Assembly (NCBI GenBank): GCA_036277115.1
Contig: DASUNM010000024.1
Coordinates: 1-64,000, forward strand
DNA length: 64,000 bases
Reading direction: 5' to 3'
Origin: Pyrinomonadaceae bacterium
Lineage (GTDB): Bacteria; Acidobacteriota; Blastocatellia; Pyrinomonadales; Pyrinomonadaceae
How positions within the stretch are numbered: the stretch's first letter is position 1; each line of letters begins with the position of its first letter. The position numbers and the translations under genes were made by a program. This document shows positions 57,471 to 64,000 of the stretch, one piece after another. The notes beneath the pieces were generated by a model, which saw only the letters and a list, made by a program, of their open reading frames with translations, searched no databases and was not told where the DNA came from.

Positions 57471-57914
57471 ATGACTTCAAACTGGCGCGACAACCTCATC
57501 AACGACGCAAACGGAATGCGCGAACTGCTCCTGGAAACTAAGAGCATCGCGGTCCTCGGGATCAAGACCGAAGCACACTCCGATCAACCCGCCTTTTACG
57601 TTCCGAAGTACATGCAGAATGCCGGCTTCAAAATCATTCCGGTACCTGTTTACTATCCCGACGTCACCGAGATCCTCGGCGAAAAGGTTCATCGCCAATT
57701 GCAGCAGATTCCGGGCGAAGTCGATATGGTTAACGTGTTTCGCCGCCCGCAAGACATTCCGCCTCACCTCGACGATTTGCTGGCTAAGAAACCGAAGTCG
57801 GTGTGGATGCAGCTGGGCATCAGTCACGACGGCGTTGCCGAACAGCTCGCCCGCGCCGGCATTAAAGTCGTGCAGGATCGTTGCCTCATGGTCGATCATC
57901 GACGCCTCACATAG
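57471..57914 (+). CDS. CoA-binding domain protein (YccU-like)
   Basis: This 147-residue cytoplasmic protein has a Rossmann-type CoA-binding fold: SIAVLGIKTEAHSDQPAFYV, PKYMQNAGFKIIPVPVYYPD, then DMVNVFRRPQDIPPHLDDLL and VWMQLGISHDG. It ends with the characteristic VVQDRCLMVDHRRL. The family binds CoA non-catalytically; the cellular role is unclear. Starts ATG 57471, 33 bp after the previous stop. Confidence 0.88.
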   Translation: MTSNWRDNLINDANGMRELLLETKSIAVLGIKTEAHSDQPAFYVPKYMQNAGFKIIPVPVYYPDVTEILGEKVHRQLQQIPGEVDMVNVFRRPQDIPPHLDDLLAKKPKSVWMQLGISHDGVAEQLARAGIKVVQDRCLMVDHRRLT

Positions 57915-57986
57915 TTGCCTTCCGTTTCCTTCTTCTCTGGCGCTGGGTTATGTGATAAAACGCGCGAGCGAAACGCAGAGCGACCT

Positions 57987-59606
57987 ATGCGCAGAGTCTG
58001 GATAATCCCAATTGTCACGTTAGGTTTAGCGTTACTGTTCGTTGTAATGCCGCACGGCAGTGTCGGCGCTGACACGCACGAACGAGCAGGCGGGACGCTC
58101 GCGTTCCAATCGTCTGAGGATCACAAAGCCCAGGCCGCGCGCGATGTCGACTCAATGGCTAAGGAAGCGCAGGTCATGGTCGACATGGTCTTCAGCTTTG
58201 GTGAGCTGGGCTTTCAGGAAATTGAGACTTCGAAATATCTGACCGGGGTGCTCGAGAAAGAAGGCTTCCGCGTCGAACGTGGCATCTCGGGAATTCCGAC
58301 GGCATGGATGGCGACGTGGGGAACGGGCAAGCCGGTGATCGCGCTCGGCTCAGACATCGATTGCATTCCGCAGGCGTCGCAGAAGCCCGGCGTCGCTTAT
58401 CACGATCCTTTGGTCGAAGGCGCTCCGGGTCATGGAGAAGGTCACAACTCTGGCGTACCGCTCAACATTGTCGCCGCGATCGCGGTCAAACGGCAGATGG
58501 AGCGTCACAAACTGCCGGGCACTATCAAGCTTTGGCCCGGAGTGGCTGAGGAACTGGTGGCCGGCAAACCTTTCTTTGTGCGCGATGGCTATTTCAAGGA
58601 CGTCGATGTGGTGTTGTTCACGCACGTGGGAAACAACCTGAGCGTCGTTGCCGGGCAAACTTCGTCGACCGGTCTGGTATCCGTCGAGTACACGTTCAAA
58701 GGCGAGAGCGCGCACGCGGCCGGTGGGCCGTGGCGGGGTCGCAGCGCGCTGGATGCAGTTGAGCTGATGAATGCCGGCTGGAACTTTCGACGTGAACACC
58801 TGCGGCCGCAGCAACGCTCGCACTACGTGATTACGAATGGCGGGGATCAGCCGAATGTCGTACCGCCCGTAGCCAGCGTTTGGTACTACTTTCGCGAACT
58901 GGACTATGAGCGCATCACCGAGATGCGAAAGACCGGCGACCGCATCGCGCAAGGCGCCGCGACCATGACCGACACGACGGTGACGTCCCGAACGCTGGGC
59001 GCGGCCTGGCCGCAGCACTTCAACAAGCCGGTCGCGGAAGCGATGTTCGAGAACATCAAGCGGGTGGGACTGCCGCAGTGGAGTGAAGACGATCAGCGAC
59101 TGGCGAAAGCCGTGCAGAAAGAACTGAAGGTGGCTGAACGGGGCCTGGCGACTGAGTTGGCCGCGCTCACTGGGCCAAACGCTGAAGAAGGCGGCGCCGG
59201 CTCAGATGATATTGGCGACGTGTCGTGGAATGTGCCGACCGTGCGGCTGCGTTACCCGTCAAATATTCCGAACCTGCCGGGTCACAATTGGTCTAACGCG
59301 ATCACCATGGCCACGCCGATTGCTCACAAAGGAGTCGTTGCCGGCGCCAAAGTCCTCGCGATGACGATGCTGGATCTGCTGACCAAGCCGGAATTGATCG
59401 ATCAGTCATGGAAATATTTTCGCGAAGTGCAGACTAAAGACACGAAGTATCAACCGTTGATTGCGGCGACTGACAAGCCGCCGATTTGGATGAACAAGCG
59501 CACGATGGATACTTACCGCGAGCAGATGCGAAAGTTCTATTACGACCCCGCGAAATACAAAACGTATTTGGAGCAGCTGGGCATAAAGTATCCGACGATC
59601 CGGTAG
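57987..59606 (+). CDS. Exported M20 family amidohydrolase (AbgB-like)
   Basis: This 539-residue metallo-amidohydrolase is related to aminobenzoyl-glutamate hydrolase subunit B. A signal peptide occupies residues 1-32 (IIPIVTLGLALLFVVMPHG). Metal-site region: GHGEGHN at residues 148-154 and GVAEELVAGKPFFV. The aromatic HAAGGPWRGRSALDAVELMN lid region is typical. The position usually taken by a metal-binding Cys (GHGCGHN) is Glu (E151). The ATG at 57987 begins the signal peptide. Substrate unknown, probably an acylated amino acid or peptide. Follows the CoA-binding gene by 72 bp. Confidence 0.88.
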   Translation: MRRVWIIPIVTLGLALLFVVMPHGSVGADTHERAGGTLAFQSSEDHKAQAARDVDSMAKEAQVMVDMVFSFGELGFQEIETSKYLTGVLEKEGFRVERGISGIPTAWMATWGTGKPVIALGSDIDCIPQASQKPGVAYHDPLVEGAPGHGEGHNSGVPLNIVAAIAVKRQMERHKLPGTIKLWPGVAEELVAGKPFFVRDGYFKDVDVVLFTHVGNNLSVVAGQTSSTGLVSVEYTFKGESAHAAGGPWRGRSALDAVELMNAGWNFRREHLRPQQRSHYVITNGGDQPNVVPPVASVWYYFRELDYERITEMRKTGDRIAQGAATMTDTTVTSRTLGAAWPQHFNKPVAEAMFENIKRVGLPQWSEDDQRLAKAVQKELKVAERGLATELAALTGPNAEEGGAGSDDIGDVSWNVPTVRLRYPSNIPNLPGHNWSNAITMATPIAHKGVVAGAKVLAMTMLDLLTKPELIDQSWKYFREVQTKDTKYQPLIAATDKPPIWMNKRTMDTYREQMRKFYYDPAKYKTYLEQLGIKYPTIR

Positions 59607-59618
59607 CTTTCGCTCCCA

Positions 59619-59993
59619 ATGAAAGAACGTTTTCCGAAATCAGTTATCGAAGCACTCGAAGCTGCGAAGATCCTCGGCATTCGCGCGGGAACAAAGCCGC
59701 ATCGCATCATCGGCATTTGGGTGGTAGTAGCCGAAGGGCGTGTCTTCGTACGCTCGTACAGCCTGAAAGAACGGAGCTGGTATCGCACTTTTCTTGAGGA
59801 GCCGCGCGGAATAATCGAGGTCAACGGCAAGCAGATGAAGGTGCGGCCCGTCTTCACGCGCAGCGAGCGTTTGAAGAAACTGGTCGATGGCGCGTACGCC
59901 AAAAAATACAACACGCCGGGCTCGCTCCATTTCGTGAAAGGTTTCAAGCAGAAAAAGCGGCGGGACACGACGACGGAATTGGTCCCGCTTTAA
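59619..59993 (+). CDS. DUF2255 family protein
   Basis: This 124-residue basic protein has IWVVVAEGRVFVRSYSLKER, the conserved SWYRTF and EVNGKQMKVRPVF, matching my memory of DUF2255, a family with a flavin-reductase-like split-barrel fold. No signal peptide. Twelve bases after the M20 gene, probably co-transcribed. Function unknown. Confidence 0.75.
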   Translation: MKERFPKSVIEALEAAKILGIRAGTKPHRIIGIWVVVAEGRVFVRSYSLKERSWYRTFLEEPRGIIEVNGKQMKVRPVFTRSERLKKLVDGAYAKKYNTPGSLHFVKGFKQKKRRDTTTELVPL

Positions 59994-59995
59994 TC

Positions 59996-60030
59996 AGTGG
60001 GCAGTGAGTAGTGTGCGGTGAGCAGTAATG
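59996..60030. repeat. Short tandem GCAGTGAGTAGTG repeats
   Basis: GTGGGCAGTGAGTAGTGTGC continues into GGTGAGCAGTAAT directly after the DUF2255 stop. Same type as 36641-36690 and 41066-41120. Confidence 0.55.
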
Positions 60031-60056
60031 GTAGTGGTCCTGTGTTACGTTTTTCT

Positions 60057-60149
60057 TTGTGGCTCTGTGGTTTCTCTGTGACTCTGTGGTGAAAATGTCT
60101 AAACAAAAACTCACCACAGAGACACAGAGAATTTCACAGAGACACTGAG
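60057..60149. repeat. Inverted repeat of CTCTGTGG/CCACAGAG type
   Basis: The left arm GTGGCTCTGTGGTTTCTCTG with TGACTCTGTGGTGA and right arm TCACCACAGAGACACAGAG with TTTCACAGAGACACTGAG are imperfect complements with 18 bases between them. It sits just upstream of the DUF1801 gene. Confidence 0.7.
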
Positions 60150-60189
60150 CGAAGGGATCTCATCAATACTCATTTCTCAGAGGAAAATA

Positions 60190-60624
60190 ATGGCCGAAGA
60201 AGCAAAGACAAAACCAACTAAGGCGAGTGTGGACAAGTTCATTAAGAGCCAGCCAGACGAGCAGGTGCGCAAGGATTGCGCGGTAATTTCAAAGTTAATG
60301 AGTGAAGCCACTGGCGAAAAGCCGAAGATGTGGGGACCCAGCATCATCGGCTTTGGCAGTTACCATTACAAGTACGCGACCGGGCGCGAAGGCGACATGC
60401 CCATCATTGGTTTCTCGCCGCGAAAACAGAACCTCACGCTTTATGTCTGGATGGGGTTTGAAGAACACCCCGACCTGTGGAAGAAACTCGGCAAACACAC
60501 GACCAGCAAGGCGTGTCTTTACATCAAGCGTCTCTCTGACGTCGATCTGCCGACGCTGAAGAAAATAATTAAGTTGTCAGTCAAGAGACTAAAGAGCCAC
60601 GGGTTCCACGAATCAGGGATGTAG
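60190..60624 (+). CDS. DUF1801 (YdhG-like) protein
   Basis: This 144-residue cytoplasmic protein of the YdhG/DUF1801 family begins MAEEAKTKPTKASVDKFIKS. Then MWGPSIIGFGSYHYKYATGR, LTLYVWMGFEEHPDLWKKLG and CLYIKRLSDVDLPTLKKIIK appear in the usual order. The family has a frataxin-like fold of uncertain function. Starts after CAGAGGAAAAT. Confidence 0.85.
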   Translation: MAEEAKTKPTKASVDKFIKSQPDEQVRKDCAVISKLMSEATGEKPKMWGPSIIGFGSYHYKYATGREGDMPIIGFSPRKQNLTLYVWMGFEEHPDLWKKLGKHTTSKACLYIKRLSDVDLPTLKKIIKLSVKRLKSHGFHESGM

Positions 60625-60654
60625 CCCTGACCAGCCGGAGGGTGTCGCGTGCAC

Positions 60655-60681
60655 ATCCCTCTCCCTTTGGGAGAGGGAAGG
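60655..60681. repeat. Short CCCTCTCCCTTTGGGAGAGGG palindrome
   Basis: A hairpin of CCCTCTCCC and GGGAGAGGG around TTT lies before the next gene; a smaller TTCTCGACGAAGTCGAGAAT hairpin follows at 60683-60702. Mini-version of the family at 19731-19828. Confidence 0.6.
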
Positions 60682-60711
60682 GTTCTCGACGAAGTCGAGA
60701 ATAGCCCGATA

Positions 60712-61263
60712 ATGACCCGAACATTTACAACTACGATCTTTGTGCTGCTGCTCTTCGCTGCCGGCGCCAGCGCTCAATCTGGTCGCCGCATTCAGGCCAT
60801 CGACACACTCCGGACGACGATTGATCAGGACATCGCCAAAAGCGAAGCCGAACCTGAATACTCGAACATCTACCTCACTGAATTAGCCGTAAACAAGAAC
60901 AATGGGTCTTATCCGGCGGTTGGCATCTATCGTCCGGTGGTGAAGTTTTATTACACTTACGGCGACCGCGAAAAAGAACCTTATCCAAATCGGCTGCTCA
61001 AGATTGTCGTCGCTGTCGCTCGATCCGATCGCCAGGAATATTCTGAGTTTGTGTTTAATGAATCTGAGCAGATGGTCTTTTATCTCGATAAAAGGGATGA
61101 CGTCGAACGGCGTGTTTATTTTGCTGCCGGCAGACCGATAAGATTTGAACAAGACGGACGAGTGCTGAGTTTGAAGGGCCGCTCGCCAACGGCGATAGTC
61201 GCGGCAATCCTGAAAGACAACGTAAAGTTCCTTTCCATCTTCCGCCGATCACTAGCGTTTTAA
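60712..61263 (+). CDS. Hypothetical secreted protein with AQSGRR mature start
   Basis: This 183-residue protein has a signal peptide (MTRTFTTTIFVLLLFAAGAS, then AQSGRR, the same mature start as the protein at 19920-20570). The globular domain contains VKFYYTYGDREKEPYPNRLL, EYSEFVFNESEQMVFYLDKR and RVYFAAGRPIRFEQDGRVLS. No family recognised. The earlier in-frame ATG is within a palindrome (60655-60702) and so is rejected. Probably periplasmic; function unknown. Confidence 0.72.
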   Translation: MTRTFTTTIFVLLLFAAGASAQSGRRIQAIDTLRTTIDQDIAKSEAEPEYSNIYLTELAVNKNNGSYPAVGIYRPVVKFYYTYGDREKEPYPNRLLKIVVAVARSDRQEYSEFVFNESEQMVFYLDKRDDVERRVYFAAGRPIRFEQDGRVLSLKGRSPTAIVAAILKDNVKFLSIFRRSLAF

Positions 61264-61319
61264 GGCGGATCACGGCTGGCGCTGAAGCGATCGATTTTCT
61301 TCTAAGCTATAATCTCTTC

Positions 61320-61472
61320 ATGAATAAGCGTGCAAAAAAGCGTCGGCTGGAAGCGATAAAGAAAGATAAGTTGGAACGCGCGAACCCCGCTCAGAAGTCG
61401 AAACCCAATTTGCCGCAGGACCCCAAACCGCAATCAGGCTTTTTCCCGAGGCCCGATAAGAAAAGAGGGTAG
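61320..61472 (+). CDS. Small basic protein, hypothetical
   Basis: A 50-codon frame begins MNKRAKKRRLEAIKKDKLER and ends SGFFPRPDKKRG. It is highly charged, with a basic N-terminal helix and a Pro-rich tail; no membrane segment. There is no strong ribosome binding site and only context supports it (compact gap between two genes). The well-formed tail, with alternating Pro and aromatic residues, looks selected rather than random. Function unknown; possibly nucleic-acid- or ribosome-associated, as its neighbour is ettA. Confidence 0.45.
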   Translation: MNKRAKKRRLEAIKKDKLERANPAQKSKPNLPQDPKPQSGFFPRPDKKRG

Positions 61473-61561
61473 CTTGCCGTTGGAAAAAACCAGGTGTGCT
61501 CATAGAAATCGATCCAGCGTTGGACAATCTTTTTGGAAGCGGATAAGAAATAGCGTGAACC

Positions 61562-63244
<1,683 letters not shown>

Positions 63245-63261
63245 ATTCAATCCCGACCTAA

Positions 63262-64000
63262 ATGTCTGACGTCATCGAGCAGGCAGGACAATGCCTCAAC
63301 TGCGGCGCCGATCTATCCGGCAAGTATTGCGCTGCTTGTGGCCAGAAGAAAGTTGACCGGCGCGATCTCTCAATCCGCCGTTTCTTTGCTCACGTTCTCA
63401 GCGAACTCACGGACCTTCAGTCAAACAAGATTCTGCGTACTTTTGGTGCGTTACTGTTTCGTCCCGGGCAGCTAACGTCCGAATACCTCGCGGGCCGAAA
63501 AGGCTTTCACATTGGGCCGGTGCGTCTGTACCTGACCTTCAGTGCGCTTTATTTTCTGTTCGCCTGGGGCACACTGTCAGATGCGCGTGGCGGCGGCGCG
63601 GTAAGAATGAGCCGGAGTCCGGCGGTCATTCAGATGGCGAAACAGAGAGGCCTCGATCCGATGGTGTTCGCTGAGCGGATTCATGATCGGGCCGAGCGCA
63701 TCGCGGCGGTGTTGAGATTTCTGAGTGTCCTGCTGTCAGGCGTATTTCTGTCGCTCCTGTACTTCTCGACACGTCGCTACTATGTTGAGCACCTGATCTT
63801 TTCATTTCACTATTACTCGTTCGATTTCCTCTGCAAGAGTCTGTTTGCCGTGCTATTTCTCGCGGTGGCGGCGTTCGGCAGAAAATTGCCGGGGATGGCG
63901 CTGAATTTCTTTTACCCGGTCGCATTCATCTATCTGATGTTCGCTTTGCGCCGCGTGTACCGGCAGCGCTGGCCAATTACAATAGTGAAGTCGCTCGTGC
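63262..64000 (+). CDS. DUF3667-type membrane protein, 5' part (runs off the window)
   Basis: The frame is open from ATG 63262 to the window end, giving at least 246 residues. It begins with a zinc-ribbon, CLNCGADLSGKYCAACGQKK (two CxxC pairs), followed by LSIRRFFAHVLSELTDLQSN, then FRPGQLTSEYLAGRKGFHIG and VRLYLTFSALYFLFAWG. Membrane helices follow, with YSFDFLCKSLFAVLFLAVAA later. The zinc ribbon plus membrane layout is that of DUF3667 proteins, which have unknown function. Its ATG is 17 bp after the ettA stop. Confidence 0.82.
   Translation, partial: MSDVIEQAGQCLNCGADLSGKYCAACGQKKVDRRDLSIRRFFAHVLSELTDLQSNKILRTFGALLFRPGQLTSEYLAGRKGFHIGPVRLYLTFSALYFLFAWGTLSDARGGGAVRMSRSPAVIQMAKQRGLDPMVFAERIHDRAERIAAVLRFLSVLLSGVFLSLLYFSTRRYYVEHLIFSFHYYSFDFLCKSLFAVLFLAVAAFGRKLPGMALNFFYPVAFIYLMFALRRVYRQRWPITIVKSLV

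Overview
The window looks like one chromosomal contig from an uncultured high-GC bacterium, most likely an acidobacterium of the Blastocatellia/Pyrinomonadales type. This placement is inferred from three things: a zinc-ribbon insertion in RpoB, many secreted TPR, S9-peptidase, CSLREA, eight-cysteine and DUF3352-like proteins, and gaps filled with palindromic repeats. No 16S rRNA gene is present to confirm it.

Bases 1-13.7 kb are the classical translation/transcription block, all on the plus strand: the 3' part of tuf, rpmG, tRNA-Trp(CCA), secE, nusG, rplK, rplA, rplJ, rplL, rpoB and rpoC, closed by an intrinsic terminator. The first ~385 bases of tuf have very different codon use from everything that follows, so the left edge is probably an assembly chimera or a gene-conversion tract. 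Several gaps in this block hold inverted repeats.

Bases 13.7-26.5 kb carry mixed genes: a short secreted protein, a 55-residue lysine-rich peptide with its own terminator, a TPR protein, a TPR-fused trypsin-like protease with a TTG start, a membrane diguanylate cyclase, a ferredoxin-NADP-reductase-like flavoprotein, an S9 peptidase, a fadR-like/fadD operon and an MscS channel.

Bases 26.7-36.6 kb form the most system-like region. An ECF sigma factor is followed by a very large membrane anti-sigma/FecR/DUF3352-like protein, a small membrane protein, two consecutive ATPase + ABC-2 permease pairs, and a large secreted protein whose C-terminus looks like a pseudopilin head domain. I read this as an envelope-sensing and export or remodelling locus; its function is unknown.

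Bases 36.8-41.1 kb hold a DUF6916 protein, a GNAT acetyltransferase, the remnant of a REP-associated (Y1/IS200-like) transposase, three tandem phage-tail-collar (microcystin-dependent-protein-like) proteins and a probable lipoprotein. Bases 41.3-50.7 kb are one 3124-residue secreted beta-rich protein gene.

Bases 51-64 kb contain a second S9 peptidase, a gamma-glutamyltransferase, a TerC protein, a VOC protein, a DUF6748/eight-cysteine protein, a CoA-binding protein, an M20 amidohydrolase, DUF2255 and DUF1801 proteins, two small proteins of unknown role, EttA and the 5' part of a DUF3667-type membrane protein. Dispersed palindromic repeats of at least five families fill almost every gap. In places they run into coding sequence or touch stop codons, which makes them a notable feature of the window.
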